A stretch of 64,000 nucleotides of DNA from Aneurinibacillus danicus (GTDB lineage: Bacteria > Bacillota > Bacilli > Aneurinibacillales > Aneurinibacillaceae), in NCBI RefSeq assembly GCF_007991215.1, contig NZ_BJXX01000013.1, positions 80,043 to 144,042 of the forward strand, written 5' to 3'. Under the pieces are notes generated by a model. That model saw only the letters and a list, made by a program, of their open reading frames with translations, did not search any database and was not told the origin of the DNA. This document shows positions 33,338 to 43,577 of this stretch, one piece after another; position 1 is the first letter of the stretch, and every line of letters begins with the position of its first letter. The position numbers and the translations under genes are program-made.

Positions 33338-33532
33338 ATGTGTATAGAGCACAACGACTCAAAGCTGACCAGCCAATTAGAAGCACTGCAGAAGGAAATT
33401 GCCCTGCTGCGTGAAAATATGTATAAACTCGCCAGAGAAAAGAAAAACTTCTCCCACCCCGATGTGGTGGAGATTAGCCAGCAGCTTGACGCCAAGCTGA
33501 ACCTGCATCAACGGGTTTTCCGTTCCTATTGA
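33338..33532 (+). CDS. Spo0E-family aspartyl-phosphate phosphatase
   Basis: A 64-residue two-helix protein of the Spo0E/YisI group that dephosphorylates Spo0A-P and delays sporulation. The signature is ISQQLDAKLN (SQxLD) near residue 46, after HPDVVE. The first helix is LEALQKEIALLRENMYKLA. The start is unsure: ATG 33338 lies 17 bases after AAGGAGG, an ATG at 33308 precedes that site without its own, and ATA at 33329 has ideal spacing. It lies next to spo0A but on the other strand. Confidence 0.85.
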   Translation: MCIEHNDSKLTSQLEALQKEIALLRENMYKLAREKKNFSHPDVVEISQQLDAKLNLHQRVFRSY

Positions 33533-33547
33533 AGGGAAGGCCCCATC

Positions 33548-33634
33548 CTACTGCAGGAACGGCAATACCATGGATAATACGAGGGAAATGGCGATGATAA
33601 TGGAAATGACCATATACGCTTTTCGCATACGCAT
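33548..33634 (-). CDS. 28-residue membrane peptide, possibly Prli42-like
   Basis: A short peptide, MRMRKAYMVISIIIAISLVL then SMVLPFLQ, with a basic N-terminus and one membrane helix, preceded by GGGGTGA at 8 bases. Size and layout recall the stressosome-associated peptide Prli42, which is about 31 residues and easily missed. The resemblance is by layout and is tentative. It lies between the Spo0E-like gene and spo0A. Confidence 0.6.
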   Translation of the reverse strand: MRMRKAYMVISIIIAISLVLSMVLPFLQ

Positions 33635-33711
33635 TGCTATTCACCCCTCTATGCTTTCCAATTCTTTAAAACAACAATATAAAAATATCATGTTCTCCAA
33701 GCGATTTCAAT

Positions 33712-33781
33712 GCGGGGAAGAGCGTGTTTCCTGCCGCTTGCAACTACACCATTCAGGAAACACTCTCTCCCCGTTTTTTTC
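33712..33781 (+). terminator. terminator of the Spo0E-like gene
   Basis: CGGGGAAGAGCGTGTTTCCTG and CAGGAAACACTCTCTCCCCG form a stem of about 20 bp around a 20-base loop, followed by seven T. Confidence 0.85.
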
Positions 33782-33876
33782 TGCGTATCGAAGAACATAA
33801 AAACAAACGCCCCTTATTCGCCAGACTTCAGGTACAGCCAAGGAATAAGAGACGTTCATACACGTTTGTATCAGAA

Positions 33877-34656
33877 TTAACTTACATGATGCTCAATCCG
33901 CAGCCTGTCCGCCACCATGGCGATGAATTCCGAATTGGTCGGCTTGGCTTTGCTGTTGCTGACCGTATAACCGAATAGCTTGCCGATAGAGTCCATATTT
34001 CCCCGACTCCAAGCCACTTCAATCGCATGCCGAATCGCCCGCTCGACCCGACTGGCCGTCGTATTGAACTTCTTGGCGATTTCCGGATAGAGAATCTTTG
34101 TAATGGAGCCAAGGAGCTCCATGTCGTTATATACCATCGTAATGGCCTCGCGCAGATACAGATACCCTTTAATGTGTGCAGGCACACCAATCTCATGAAT
34201 AATGTTCGTAATGTTTTGATCCAGATTCTTGCCTTTCGGGGGCAGGGAAGGCGGACGCAGGTTATGATGAACGGTTGGAGCTAACCCCGCGACCTGACGC
34301 AGACGGTTCGCCAGAACTTCCATGTCAAATGGTTTCAAAATGTAATAGGATGCACCAAGCTCTACAGCCTTCTTCGTGATCTCTTCCTGTCCGAACGCTG
34401 TTAGCATAATAATCTTAGGCATAACCGGCAGTTTCATACCGCGAATCTGCTCGAGTACTGCCAACCCATCCAAATGCGGCATTACAATGTCAAGAATCAA
34501 TACATCCGGCAGCGTATGGCTCAACAGGTTCAACACGTCATTTCCGTTAAATGCGACACCCACCACTTCAATGTCATTCTGATCGTTTAGATACTCCTCA
34601 AGCAATTCCGTAAATTCCCGATTATCATCCGCAAGAATAACTCGAATATTTTTCAA
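33877..34656 (-). CDS. spo0A: sporulation master response regulator Spo0A
   Basis: A 259-residue response regulator. The receiver domain has the acidic pair in LADDNREF, the phosphorylated aspartate in [14 protein letters not shown] and lysine in YYILKPFD. The C-terminal DNA-binding domain carries the highly conserved [19 protein letters not shown] and [19 protein letters not shown]. It is activated by the phosphorelay and controls entry into sporulation. The order spoIVB then spo0A is as in B. subtilis. Overlapping promoters and possible 0A boxes lie upstream. Confidence 0.97.
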   Translation of the reverse strand: MKNIRVILADDNREFTELLEEYLNDQNDIEVVGVAFNGNDVLNLLSHTLPDVLILDIVMPHLDGLAVLEQIRGMKLPVMPKIIMLTAFGQEEITKKAVELGASYYILKPFDMEVLANRLRQVAGLAPTVHHNLRPPSLPPKGKNLDQNITNIIHEIGVPAHIKGYLYLREAITMVYNDMELLGSITKILYPEIAKKFNTTASRVERAIRHAIEVAWSRGNMDSIGKLFGYTVSNSKAKPTNSEFIAMVADRLRIEHHVS

Positions 34657-34688
34657 AATGGTCTCGCCCCTTTTGCGCTACTGCTTAT

Positions 34689-34867
34689 ATTATATTTTCG
34701 TGTTATACGAAAGTAAATCCTCTTACTCCATATATAGGTGAAATTACCTGTTAAGTGTAAGTATCAGGTATGGATACGTCCACGTTTTGTAATTCGACGT
34801 TACCGTATCATCTCCTGCAAAATATGCGCGATTACTTTTCGACCAATCTCTCGCCATTTCGACGAAA
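34689..34867 (-). promoter_or_regulatory. spo0A control region: overlapping sigma-A and sigma-H promoters with possible 0A boxes
   Basis: TTTACT (34717-34712), 17 bases, TATAAT (34694-34689) fits sigma-A. AGAGGATTT (34723-34715) and CACGAAAA (34702-34695), 12 bases apart, resemble the sigma-H consensus. TTTCGTCGAAA (34867-34857) and TTGGTCGAAAA (34846-34836) each miss the TGTCGAA box by one base. In B. subtilis spo0A uses a sigma-H promoter and 0A boxes, so the layout is expected. Confidence 0.45.
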
Positions 34868-34883
34868 CAGACCGATAAAATGA

Positions 34884-34922
34884 CAAAAAAACGCAGGGGG
34901 TTAGCTTGCCCTGCGTTTTTTG
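34884..34922 (-). terminator. terminator overlapping the end of spoIVB
   Basis: AAAAAACGCAGGG ... CCCTGCGTTTTTT. The 5' arm on the minus strand encodes the last residues of SpoIVB, and the TAA lies in the loop. Confidence 0.85.
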
Positions 34923-36226
34923 TCTGTTTGCTTATGAATGTCAATGCCCGCATCCTGCAGCATCCACTCAATATACGTGCCGTATCCGCTGGTCGGGTCG
35001 TTAACGAATACGTGGGTTACCGCACCTACCAGCTTGCCGTCCTGAACAATCGGACTCCCGCTCATTCCCTGAACGATTCCCCCGGTTTTTTTCAGCAATA
35101 CCGGGTCGGTGACCTTAAGAATCAGCCCTTTAGTCGCCGGATATTTCTGCGGAACCACATTGACAATTTCAATCTTGAACTTCTCCACTTTTTGATCGTC
35201 TACTACCGTATAAATCTCAGCCGGACCGGGTTTGACCTGCTCACCTAAAGCGATGGGAATCGGCTTTGTTTCCACCGCCTGCTCCGGCAGTTTGTTCATC
35301 TTTCCAAAGATTCCAAACGGCGTGTTCTTTTCAATCGTGCCCAGTTTAACGCGTTCATTGCGGAGCGTGGCGTATTTCTCACCTGGTGCACCGCTTTTTC
35401 CCGGCTCAATTGATGTAACACTCGACTGCACGACATGGCCTTCGCCGACCGCAATCGGCTTGCCGGTATCTATATCGGAAATAACATGACCAAGCGCTCC
35501 ATATCTCTCGCTTTTCGGGTCATAAAACGTCAGCGTACCGACGCCTGCGGCTGAATCCCGAATATAAAGTCCCATCCGGTATTTTTTGTCTTTATCGTCA
35601 AGAGCAGGTTTAAGATCGACGATATGTTTTTGCTTATCGCGCAGAATCGTAAGCTTTACTGCTTTTCCTTGCTTTCCCGCCTGGTCCACTATCTTTCCCA
35701 CTTCATCCATACTGCGGATGTCGACGCCATCAATACCGGTAATCATGTCTCCTACTTTAATGTCGGCGGTTTCGCCGGGCGAGTATTTCTTGCCCTGGCT
35801 TTCAACAAGATGATGTCCGACGACAAGCACCCCCACCGTATGCAGTTGGACACCGATGGATTGTCCACCGGGTATGACTTTCAGCTCCGGCAGTACTTCT
35901 ACATCTACCGTCTTAACCGGAATGTTTCCAAGTTTCAGCGTTAGCTTCGCTCCGCCGGGCTTACCGGGCTGGATGGTAAGCGGCTTGCGCAAATCCACCT
36001 GTCTGGATGCCTTGTCCGCGCTGACATGCACAATGTCAGGGTCCGTGGACGCGATGGTTCCCGTCACAGGCATGGTAAGGGAAAGTTGAGCGAGCGAGCC
36101 CTGGAACATGCGGATTTTTTCTGGAAAAGAAGCAAATTGTTGAAAAGGGGGCGAAGAGAAAGTGAGAAGAGCGAGTACAATTACAATACAGCCAATGATC
36201 GTTTTCTTTTTGTTTCGGGTGTTCAA
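34901..36226 (-). CDS. spoIVB: SpoIVB serine peptidase (sigma-K checkpoint)
   Basis: A 441-residue signalling protease, made in the forespore and exported to the intermembrane space, where it triggers pro-sigma-K processing by cleaving SpoIVFA. It has an N-terminal membrane anchor ([14 protein letters not shown]), a PDZ domain at about 125-200 ([25 protein letters not shown]), and a C-terminal SpoIVB domain with [20 protein letters not shown], whose serine is catalytic. The start is TTG, with GGAG about 12 bases before; no ATG is usable. Confidence 0.96.
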   Translation of the reverse strand: MNTRNKKKTIIGCIVIVLALLTFSSPPFQQFASFPEKIRMFQGSLAQLSLTMPVTGTIASTDPDIVHVSADKASRQVDLRKPLTIQPGKPGGAKLTLKLGNIPVKTVDVEVLPELKVIPGGQSIGVQLHTVGVLVVGHHLVESQGKKYSPGETADIKVGDMITGIDGVDIRSMDEVGKIVDQAGKQGKAVKLTILRDKQKHIVDLKPALDDKDKKYRMGLYIRDSAAGVGTLTFYDPKSERYGALGHVISDIDTGKPIAVGEGHVVQSSVTSIEPGKSGAPGEKYATLRNERVKLGTIEKNTPFGIFGKMNKLPEQAVETKPIPIALGEQVKPGPAEIYTVVDDQKVEKFKIEIVNVVPQKYPATKGLILKVTDPVLLKKTGGIVQGMSGSPIVQDGKLVGAVTHVFVNDPTSGYGTYIEWMLQDAGIDIHKQTDKKRRAS

Positions 36227-36345
36227 CGGGTCATCACGCTCCTACACGTTCCCTACCTACACCTCCATGTATCTGTAATAATAATGTTGCCGGAGTGGCT
36301 TACATTTATAACCCTTAAACCGAAACAATCTCTTCCTGTTTATCC

Positions 36346-38067
36346 TTACTTCCTGGCCTTCAGCTCTTCTGCCTGGGCGAGCATCTCCCTGGCGTTGTTT
36401 TTCGTGGTCTCTGTCACCTGGGCCCCGCCAAGCATACGGGCCAGCTCAACAACCCTTTCCTCGTATGAGAGCGCGGTGACCTTCGTCTCCGTCTCGTTAT
36501 CGTTCATGTGCTTTTCGATTCTTAGGTGTGTATCGGCCATGCTTGCGACTTGCGGCAGGTGCGTAATCGATAATACCTGGCGCCTACGGGAGACGCGCAC
36601 CAGCTTCTCTGCGATCGCCTGAGCGGCCCGGCCGCTAACACCTGTATCCACTTCATCGAAAATCATCGTATCAATATTTTCCGCATCAGCCAGAATGGTC
36701 TTCATCGCCAGCATAATCCGCGACAACTCTCCGCCGGACGCAATCTTACTGACCGGACGTAACGGCTCACCCGGATTGGGCGCAATAAGGAATTCGACCG
36801 TATCAATCCCCTTGGCCGTTACACGCAGCTTCGTTCCGTTCACTTCTAAGCCTCGCTCATCTTCCTGTTGATGGACCGCGATTTCAAATCGGGCGCGTCC
36901 CATGTTCAGCTCTTTCAGTTCCTGTTCGATGGCTGCGGCCAATGCAACGGCGATTTGCTTGCGGATTTGCGACAGTTCCGCGGCATCCACCGCCAGATCA
37001 AGCGCCACCTCCCGCAGCCTCTTCTGAAGTTCTGCGATACGCGACTCCCTGTTCTCCATGCTGTCAAGTTCATCCTCAATGGATGCCGCGTATTCAAGAA
37101 TTTCATCAACGGAAAGCCCATACTTACGCTTCAGGCGGTTAATTTCATCCAGGCGGCTTTCAATCTGCATAAGTCGTTCCGGATCGAACTCGATCGTATC
37201 GCGATAGGCACGTACCAGACGGGCCGCTTCTTCCAATTGGTAAAACGCGCTTTCCACCATCTGGTGTGTTTCTTTCAGTTCCTCGTCATATTCAAGTACA
37301 GTCTCCAGATGACTCACCGCGTTACTAACCCAATCAATGCCTCGCTGATCACCGACCAACGAACGATAGGCATCTTCCAGACTGTGTACCAGTTTCTCAC
37401 CGCCTGACAGCCGTTTTCGTTCCTTTATTAACTCTTCGTCTTCCAATGGTTTTAAGTCGGCCTCGACAATTTCCTGCAGCTGAAACTTAAGCATATCCAT
37501 ACGCTGCACCATTTCCCGCTCATTGGTCGATATATATTCCAACTCCGAAGCAATCTGTCTGTACTTCGCATACAGCTTAGAAAATTCACGGAAAGCAGGC
37601 GCCACCTTTTCATCGCCGAACGAATCCAACCATTCCATATGCCTGTCTCCCTGCATAAGCGATTGGTGCTCATGCTGTCCGTGAATGTTAATCAACCACG
37701 GTGCCACTTCTCTCAGCATCCCCAGCGTTACCATCTGCCCGTTAATCCGGCAGACGGTTTTGCCCGTGCTCGCCAGTTCCCGGCGGATGATAACGGTGTT
37801 TTCCTCTACTTCGATACCCATCTCTTCGAGCATGGACAGTGCAGGTGCTCCCGCTTCGAATTCGAACAGCCCTTCGATTTCCGCCTTTTTGCATCCGTAC
37901 CGTACATAATCCGCAGATCCGCGCCCGCCAAGCAGCAGACTGATTGCATCGATAAGAATCGATTTTCCTGCACCGGTTTCTCCCGTTAAAATGGTAAGGC
38001 CCCGTCCAAACGAAACGGAGACCTCTTTAATCACGGCAAAATTGCGAATCGTTAACTCGAGCAACAT
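36346..38067 (-). CDS. recN: DNA repair ATPase RecN
   Basis: A 573-residue SMC-like protein acting in double-strand break repair. The Walker A box is LTGETGAGKSILIDA near residue 30. A long coiled coil fills about 150-380, followed by the ABC signature SGGELSRIMLAMK and Walker B MIFDEVDTGVSG. ATG at 38067 after GGGGGA gives the usual MLLELTIRNFAVIKEV start. It follows argR by 20 bases, the common Bacillus order argR-recN. Confidence 0.96.
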   Translation of the reverse strand: MLLELTIRNFAVIKEVSVSFGRGLTILTGETGAGKSILIDAISLLLGGRGSADYVRYGCKKAEIEGLFEFEAGAPALSMLEEMGIEVEENTVIIRRELASTGKTVCRINGQMVTLGMLREVAPWLINIHGQHEHQSLMQGDRHMEWLDSFGDEKVAPAFREFSKLYAKYRQIASELEYISTNEREMVQRMDMLKFQLQEIVEADLKPLEDEELIKERKRLSGGEKLVHSLEDAYRSLVGDQRGIDWVSNAVSHLETVLEYDEELKETHQMVESAFYQLEEAARLVRAYRDTIEFDPERLMQIESRLDEINRLKRKYGLSVDEILEYAASIEDELDSMENRESRIAELQKRLREVALDLAVDAAELSQIRKQIAVALAAAIEQELKELNMGRARFEIAVHQQEDERGLEVNGTKLRVTAKGIDTVEFLIAPNPGEPLRPVSKIASGGELSRIMLAMKTILADAENIDTMIFDEVDTGVSGRAAQAIAEKLVRVSRRRQVLSITHLPQVASMADTHLRIEKHMNDNETETKVTALSYEERVVELARMLGGAQVTETTKNNAREMLAQAEELKARK

Positions 38068-38087
38068 AGTAAGTCCCCCGTATCTGC

Positions 38088-38537
38088 TTATAACATGTCG
38101 ATAAACCGCTGCGACATCTCGGCGGCGTAGTCTTGACTGCGGCAAATGATCAGGATCGTATCGTCACCACAAATGGTTCCTAAAATCTCAGGCCATTCCA
38201 GATTGTCAATCAATGCTCCGATCGCATGCGCATTCCCAGGCATTGTCTTCATCACCAGCAAATTATCCGCACGATCAATGCTTACGAAGCTGTCAATCAG
38301 CGTCCGCTTCAGCTTATGCTGGGGATTGAAGCGCTGATCGGCAGGCAAGGAATACTTATACCGTCCGTCATTAGTCGGAACTTTAACAAGGTGCAGCTCT
38401 TTAATGTCCCGTGAAACGGTTGCCTGCGTTACGTTAAAGCCCGCTTCACGCAGCAAATCCACCAGCTCGTCCTGAGTTTCTACGTCATTGCGGGCAATGA
38501 TCTCCCGAATTTTGATATGTCGCTGTCCTTTATTCAT
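38088..38537 (-). CDS. argR: arginine repressor ArgR/AhrC
   Basis: A 149-residue repressor and activator of arginine metabolism. The winged helix is at residues 1-70 ([20 protein letters not shown]). The hexamerisation and arginine-binding domain follows, with [20 protein letters not shown] and [14 protein letters not shown] at 38537 follows GGAGG. In B. subtilis the mRNA of this gene (ahrC) is the main base-pairing target of SR1 RNA, which is also in this window. Confidence 0.96.
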   Translation of the reverse strand: MNKGQRHIKIREIIARNDVETQDELVDLLREAGFNVTQATVSRDIKELHLVKVPTNDGRYKYSLPADQRFNPQHKLKRTLIDSFVSIDRADNLLVMKTMPGNAHAIGALIDNLEWPEILGTICGDDTILIICRSQDYAAEMSQRFIDML

Positions 38538-38573
38538 GTTCTTTCCTCCAGAAACGCTTTCATTTTCTTCCAT

Positions 38574-39431
38574 CTATTCACTCTCTCCCTGTAGCTTTTT
38601 ACGCACCACTTCGAAAAAGCTGCGTTCCTTCCACTTGATGAGCGATGTAATATAAGGTGAACGCCGGATAACAATTTCGTCGTCAATCTCCAATGGGTAA
38701 CCCAGCTGGCCATCAATTGTTAAACCCAAATCATTGTGCGTAGCGTATACTTTGACATGAATTTCTTCGTCATCGGGCAGCACGAGCGGACGCGCCGTCA
38801 AGGAATGGGGCGCTACGGGTGTCAGCAGGATAGCATTAATATACGGAACGACAATCGGGCCTCCCGCCGACAAGGAATATGCGGTTGAACCGGTAGGCGT
38901 AGAAATAATAAGGCCGTCACCGTTATATGTACCCGCAAATAAATCATCCACATAAACGCTGCACTTAATCATCCGGCCGAAACTTCCCTTGGCGATTCCG
39001 ACGTCATTCAGCGCTACCGCTTCATGAACGCGCTGCCCGTTACGAATCACTTCCGTATGAAGCATCATCCGATCTTCTACGCAATAATCCCCGCTTAAGA
39101 TACGGTCCACTGCATGCGGCAAATCAGCCGGTTCCGATTCGGAAAGAAAACCGAGATTCCCTAAATTGATGCCGAGAATCGGAATCGAATACGGAGCGAT
39201 TTCCCGCGCAAGGCCAATCAGCGTCCCATCCCCTCCCAACACGAAAATAATGTCCACGACTTCATGAAACTTATCAATGGGCAGGGCCAAATCTTCTCGA
39301 TCAATATGCGACGCTACTACATGGTCTATGTATACATCTGCGCGCTTCGCTTCGAGCAGACGAACCAACTCTTCAGCCACGGGCCATGCATTTGTTTTTT
39401 GTTTATTCGCTACAATGCCTATCGCCGTCAC
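38574..39431 (-). CDS. nadK: NAD kinase
   Basis: A 285-residue ATP-dependent NAD kinase that makes NADP. The GGDGT motif (FVLGGDGTLIGLAR) near residue 69 and the NE/D motif in VALNDVGIAKGS, followed by GDGLIISTPTGSTAYSLSAGG, define the family. I prefer the GTG at 39431, six bases after GAGGTG; a GTG nine bases upstream overlaps that site. It lies between tlyA and argR, as is usual in Bacillales. Confidence 0.95.
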   Translation of the reverse strand: MTAIGIVANKQKTNAWPVAEELVRLLEAKRADVYIDHVVASHIDREDLALPIDKFHEVVDIIFVLGGDGTLIGLAREIAPYSIPILGINLGNLGFLSESEPADLPHAVDRILSGDYCVEDRMMLHTEVIRNGQRVHEAVALNDVGIAKGSFGRMIKCSVYVDDLFAGTYNGDGLIISTPTGSTAYSLSAGGPIVVPYINAILLTPVAPHSLTARPLVLPDDEEIHVKVYATHNDLGLTIDGQLGYPLEIDDEIVIRRSPYITSLIKWKERSFFEVVRKKLQGESE

Positions 39432-39510
39432 AACTAACACCTCGATTAGCTAGGGTGATGCTTGCCTGTCTCTCTTATTATACATGCTTTCCTGGTTTCA
39501 TGCATAAAAA

Positions 39511-39550
39511 TACAAAAAAAGCAGGAAGTCTCTGTCAGATCCCTGCTTCT
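39511..39550 (-). terminator. terminator of tlyA
   Basis: On the minus strand AGAAGCAGGGATCTGACAG pairs with ACTTCCTGCTTTTTTT. Confidence 0.75.
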
Positions 39551-39560
39551 GCATATTTCT

Positions 39561-40379
39561 TTAAAACGTGGCGTGCGCTTCCTGAACAATTCGGTCAATG
39601 TCCGCCTCATAATCCTGTACCTCTTGCCCATTCGGCACTCCGTTCCACTCCAGGTGAAGCAAAAACTCAATATTTCCTTCTCCTCCCGTAATCGGTGAAA
39701 ACGACAGTCCCTGCACCCGAAAGCCCAGTTCTTCACTGAAACGCAGCATCGTGCGCAGCACCTCTTTATGCACTTCAGCGTCGCGTACCACGCCGTGCTT
39801 GCCTACCTGTTCGCGGCCTGCTTCAAACTGCGGTTTCACCAGCGCCAGCACGCCTCCTCCCGGCTCCATGAACTCTTTGAGCACAGGCAGTATCAATCGC
39901 AGCGAAATGAAGGACACGTCGATCGTGGCAAACTGAATCGGATCGCCTTCCCACTCTTCCGCTTTCAGGTAACGAAAATTGGTCCTCTCCATAACGACAA
40001 CCCTGTCATTCTGTCTAAGCGACCAATCCAGTTGGCCATAGCCGACATCGATTGCATACACGAGGCGGGCGCCGTGCTGCAGGGCACAATCCGTAAAGCC
40101 GCCGGTAGAGGCTCCGATATCCATGACGACCGCATCCGTTAAATCAATCCCGAACGTTTGAATCGCTTTTTCAAGCTTTAAGCCGCCGCGGCTCACATAC
40201 GGATGGACCTGTCCTTTTACCGTAATCGGCTTATTCGTCTCTACTTTCATTCCCGCCTTGTCGCAGCGTTCCTGTCCGACAAAGACAAGGCCTGCCATAA
40301 TGGCAGCCCTTGCTTTTTCCCGGCTCGGAAAATATCCTTCCTGCACCAGGCGCACATCAATTCTCTCTTTTTTGCTCAT
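39561..40379 (-). CDS. tlyA: TlyA-family rRNA (cytidine-2'-O)-methyltransferase
   Basis: A 272-residue protein with an N-terminal S4 RNA-binding domain (RIDVRLVQEGYFPSREKARA) and an FtsJ-like methyltransferase domain. The SAM site is VMDIGASTGGFTDCALQ near residue 88. Further motifs are IDVGYGQLDW, FATIDVSFISL and LVKPQFEAGRE, holding the K-D-K-E type residues. It modifies 16S/23S rRNA in other bacteria. It starts 3 bases after dxs and is probably co-transcribed with it. Confidence 0.94.
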   Translation of the reverse strand: MSKKERIDVRLVQEGYFPSREKARAAIMAGLVFVGQERCDKAGMKVETNKPITVKGQVHPYVSRGGLKLEKAIQTFGIDLTDAVVMDIGASTGGFTDCALQHGARLVYAIDVGYGQLDWSLRQNDRVVVMERTNFRYLKAEEWEGDPIQFATIDVSFISLRLILPVLKEFMEPGGGVLALVKPQFEAGREQVGKHGVVRDAEVHKEVLRTMLRFSEELGFRVQGLSFSPITGGEGNIEFLLHLEWNGVPNGQEVQDYEADIDRIVQEAHATF

Positions 40380-40382
40380 CGT

Positions 40383-42266
40383 CTATGCCCGCTGCCTCCT
40401 CGCCGGCCATAGAGAACGAACTTTTTGCGCAACATTCTCTGGAGTCAACCCCACTTCAGCACGCTGTTCTTTCACACTGCCGTGCTCGACATAGTAATCC
40501 GGAATCCCCATCAATTCAACGATCACGTCATGATAGCCCGCCTGCGCATAGCACTCTAACACGGCGCTTCCGAATCCGCCTTGCACCGCACCTTCTTCGA
40601 GCGTAATCACTGTATAACCGTCCCGTGCCAGCATAAAGAGCATCTCTTTATCAAGCGGTTTGGCAAAGCGCGCATTAATTATCATTGGATTGATGCCCTC
40701 TCCTGCCAGCATGTCCGCCGCTTTCTGGGCGGTAGAGACCATGTTCCCGAATGCGACAATCGCAACGTGCGCACCCGGACGCAAGATTTCAGATTTACCG
40801 ATCGGAAGCTGTTTGAATTCCGTATCCAGTATGACACCTTCACCGTTACCGCGCGGATAGCGGACGGCAATCGGGCCATCGTTATACATAAGCGCCGTAT
40901 ACAGCATATGCTGCAGCTCGTTTTCGTCTTTCGGCATCATAATCGTCATATTAGGTAAGCTGCGCATATAGGCAATATCGAATACCCCCTGATGCGTTTC
41001 GCCGTCTGCACCGACAAGGCCTGCGCGATCAATCGCGAACGTGACATTTAGATTCTGACGGCATACATCATGCACGAGCTGATCGTAACCGCGCTGCAGA
41101 AATGTGGAGTAGACGGCGAACACGGGCTTTAGCCCCTGCGTGGCGATACCGGCTGCCATCGTAGTAGCATGCTGCTCGGCAATCCCGACATCAAAGAACC
41201 GTTCCGGATACTTTTTAGCGAACCCCTCCAGGCCCGTTCCGCTCGGCATCGCGGCCGTAATGGCGACGATACGCGGATCAGTTTCCGCAACTTTTTCAAT
41301 CGTCCGGGCAAAAATGCTTGTATAGCTCGGCGGCCCTTCGCTCTTCAGGACTTCACCGCTCTCGATCTTATAAGTTCCCACGCCATGGAACACTTGCGAC
41401 TCGCTTTCCGCAGGCGCGTATCCTTTTCCTTTTTTCGTAATCACATGAACAAGCACAGGCCCCTTTGTATAAGCGGCCTGGCGCAGTGCTTCCATGAGCG
41501 TCGGCAGGTCATGGCCGTCCACAGGTCCGAGATACGTAAAGCCCAGCTCTTCGAATAATATGCCGGATACCATAAGGTACTTCAGCCCATCCTTCAAGCG
41601 CTCCGCCAGCTTGGCCATCGTACCTCCCACGGCCGGTACTCTCTTGAGCAGATGCTCTACTTCTTCCTTGACACGTTTATAGCCGTCGTTCGTGCGCAAC
41701 TTGCCAAGATAGTTGTGCAGTGCCCCGACATTGGGTGCGATCGACATTTCGTTATCATTCAATATCACGGTCACATCACGTTTTTCATGCCCCATGTGGT
41801 TCAGCGCTTCAAACGCCATTCCTCCGGTCAGTGCACCGTCACCGATGATAGCAAGCACTTTGTAACGTTCCCGCTTTAAGTCGCGGGCGATTGCCATGCC
41901 CATTGCCGCAGACAAAGAGGTACTGCTGTGTCCGGTTTCCCATACATCATGCTCGCTTTCGCTGCATTTCGGATATCCGCATAACCCTTTATATTGACGC
42001 AGCGTATGGAAGCGATCCATCCGGCCGGTCAGCATTTTATGTACGTATGCTTGATGTCCGACATCCCAGATAAATTTGTCCTTGGGACTGTTAAAAATAT
42101 AATGAAGCGCAAGCGTTAATTCCACTACACCAAGATTCGGCGCCAGGTGTCCGCCCGTTACCGAAAGGTTTTTAATGAGGAACTCACGAATTTCTTCTGC
42201 TAGTTTATCGAGCTGTGCTATGTTTAATTTTTTCAAGTCTTGAGGGGAGTTAATATCAGATAACAA
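40383..42266 (-). CDS. dxs: 1-deoxy-D-xylulose-5-phosphate synthase
   Basis: First enzyme of the non-mevalonate isoprenoid pathway, 627 residues, thiamine-diphosphate dependent. [20 protein letters not shown], the cofactor motif [25 protein letters not shown] and [15 protein letters not shown] are typical. I place the start at the TTG at 42266, six bases after AGGAG, giving [14 protein letters not shown] as in other Dxs proteins; open upstream ATGs lack sites. A terminator separates it from ispA, so dxs may have its own promoter. Confidence 0.96.
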   Translation of the reverse strand: MLSDINSPQDLKKLNIAQLDKLAEEIREFLIKNLSVTGGHLAPNLGVVELTLALHYIFNSPKDKFIWDVGHQAYVHKMLTGRMDRFHTLRQYKGLCGYPKCSESEHDVWETGHSSTSLSAAMGMAIARDLKRERYKVLAIIGDGALTGGMAFEALNHMGHEKRDVTVILNDNEMSIAPNVGALHNYLGKLRTNDGYKRVKEEVEHLLKRVPAVGGTMAKLAERLKDGLKYLMVSGILFEELGFTYLGPVDGHDLPTLMEALRQAAYTKGPVLVHVITKKGKGYAPAESESQVFHGVGTYKIESGEVLKSEGPPSYTSIFARTIEKVAETDPRIVAITAAMPSGTGLEGFAKKYPERFFDVGIAEQHATTMAAGIATQGLKPVFAVYSTFLQRGYDQLVHDVCRQNLNVTFAIDRAGLVGADGETHQGVFDIAYMRSLPNMTIMMPKDENELQHMLYTALMYNDGPIAVRYPRGNGEGVILDTEFKQLPIGKSEILRPGAHVAIVAFGNMVSTAQKAADMLAGEGINPMIINARFAKPLDKEMLFMLARDGYTVITLEEGAVQGGFGSAVLECYAQAGYHDVIVELMGIPDYYVEHGSVKEQRAEVGLTPENVAQKVRSLWPARRQRA

Positions 42267-42382
42267 AGAAAACTCCTCACTTTCAGCATTTCGTTCTAAT
42301 TTCTCCATGAATGTATCATACCTATATTCATACGAGTAAATCAACAACATGGTATCATAAACTAACAAGAAACACCAATGTA

Positions 42383-42428
42383 AAGATAAACACCTTTTCT
42401 TCGACACAGAAAAGGTGTTTATCTTAGA
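42383..42428 (-). terminator. terminator between ispA and dxs
   Basis: AAGATAAACACCTTTTCT and its complement make an 18-bp stem with a short loop; the minus strand continues with TTTA. Confidence 0.8.
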
Positions 42429-42438
42429 TTATATTGAG

Positions 42439-43335
42439 TTAGTAATCGCGCTCAATAATGAATGCTGCGAGGGCACGAAGGATGCTGTCATTCACAAGCT
42501 CGGCTTCTGTGAGCGCCTGGTTGGCCTCAGCCACCAATTGGTGAAGCAATTCACGCGACTCCTCCATGCCAATAAGGGAAGGATACGTAGACTTATGCCG
42601 CTGCTCGTCGCTGCCTACCGGCTTGCCGATTTTAGCAAAGTCGCCGGTTACATCCAAAATGTCGTCCTGTATCTGGAATGCAAGGCCGATGTTGTTGGCG
42701 TAACGGGTCAACAGAGCAAGCTGCCGTTCATCCGCATTGGCGAGAATCGCACCCGCACGTACGCAAAATACGAGTAGGTCGGCCGTTTTATGCTGGTGGA
42801 TATACTTCAGCTGCGCTAGCGTGAGCTGTGTATTTTCTCCTTCCATATCGGCACACTGGCCCCCGACCATGCCTCGGGCACCGGCGTAGGATGCAAGCTC
42901 CCGCACAATTTTCAGCACGCTGACGGCAGGCGCACCGGCTGCTTCCGCTTCACACACCGTCTCGAAAGCTTGGGTCAGCAGCGCATCTCCGGCCAGAATC
43001 GCCATTGCTTCTCCGTATACTTTGTGATTTGTCGGCTTTCCGCGACGGAAGTCGTCGTTATCCATGGCCGGTAAATCATCGTGAATAAGCGAATAGGTAT
43101 GGATCATCTCTACCGCGCAACCCACGGGGACGCCTGTTGCGATCGGGTTACCGAACGCTTCAAGTGTCGCCAGCACTAAAACAGGGCGCAGCCTCTTTCC
43201 CCCGGCGAGGAGCGAATACCTCATCGCCTGGCGGAGCGTTTCCGGAATCCCGTCCGTATCCATATACCTTGCCAGCCGCTCAGCAATCAGGTCCGCTTTT
43301 TCTTGAATATAGTCTTTTAACTGTACACTGCTCAC
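42439..43335 (-). CDS. ispA: farnesyl/geranyl diphosphate synthase
   Basis: A 298-residue trans-prenyltransferase. The first aspartate-rich motif DDLPAMDNDDFRRGKPTNHK follows HTYSLIH, and the second is FQIQDDILDVTGD. The residues before the first motif (HTYSLIH) fit farnesyl diphosphate synthases. It starts with GTG, overlapping the xseB stop by four bases. It belongs to the xseA-xseB-ispA series and provides precursors for quinones and the undecaprenyl carrier. Confidence 0.95.
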   Translation of the reverse strand: MSSVQLKDYIQEKADLIAERLARYMDTDGIPETLRQAMRYSLLAGGKRLRPVLVLATLEAFGNPIATGVPVGCAVEMIHTYSLIHDDLPAMDNDDFRRGKPTNHKVYGEAMAILAGDALLTQAFETVCEAEAAGAPAVSVLKIVRELASYAGARGMVGGQCADMEGENTQLTLAQLKYIHQHKTADLLVFCVRAGAILANADERQLALLTRYANNIGLAFQIQDDILDVTGDFAKIGKPVGSDEQRHKSTYPSLIGMEESRELLHQLVAEANQALTEAELVNDSILRALAAFIIERDY

Positions 43336-43577
43336 TCGTCATCCCCCTCCAACTGAAAAGGGACGGTAACCTGCTCGCCTTCCTGATCCAGCAGCATTTC
43401 AATTTTTTGCTCGACATCGTTCAACTTCCGACTGCACAACTTAGATAGCTCCATGCCTTCCTGGAACAGAGCAATTGCCTTTTCCAGCGGCACATCTCCC
43501 GCTTCGAGCTGCTGCACTACTTCTTCCAATTGTTTCATCGCTTCTTCAAATGGCACTTCGGCTTTTTTCTTAGCCAT
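43332..43577 (-). CDS. xseB: exodeoxyribonuclease VII small subunit
   Basis: An 81-residue helical protein. VPFEEAMKQLEEVVQQLEAG followed by DVPLEKAIALFQEGMEL is the family pattern. It partners XseA to degrade single-stranded DNA into oligonucleotides. It overlaps the end of xseA by eight bases and the start of ispA by four, a tightly coupled operon. Confidence 0.96.
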   Translation of the reverse strand: MAKKKAEVPFEEAMKQLEEVVQQLEAGDVPLEKAIALFQEGMELSKLCSRKLNDVEQKIEMLLDQEGEQVTVPFQLEGDDE

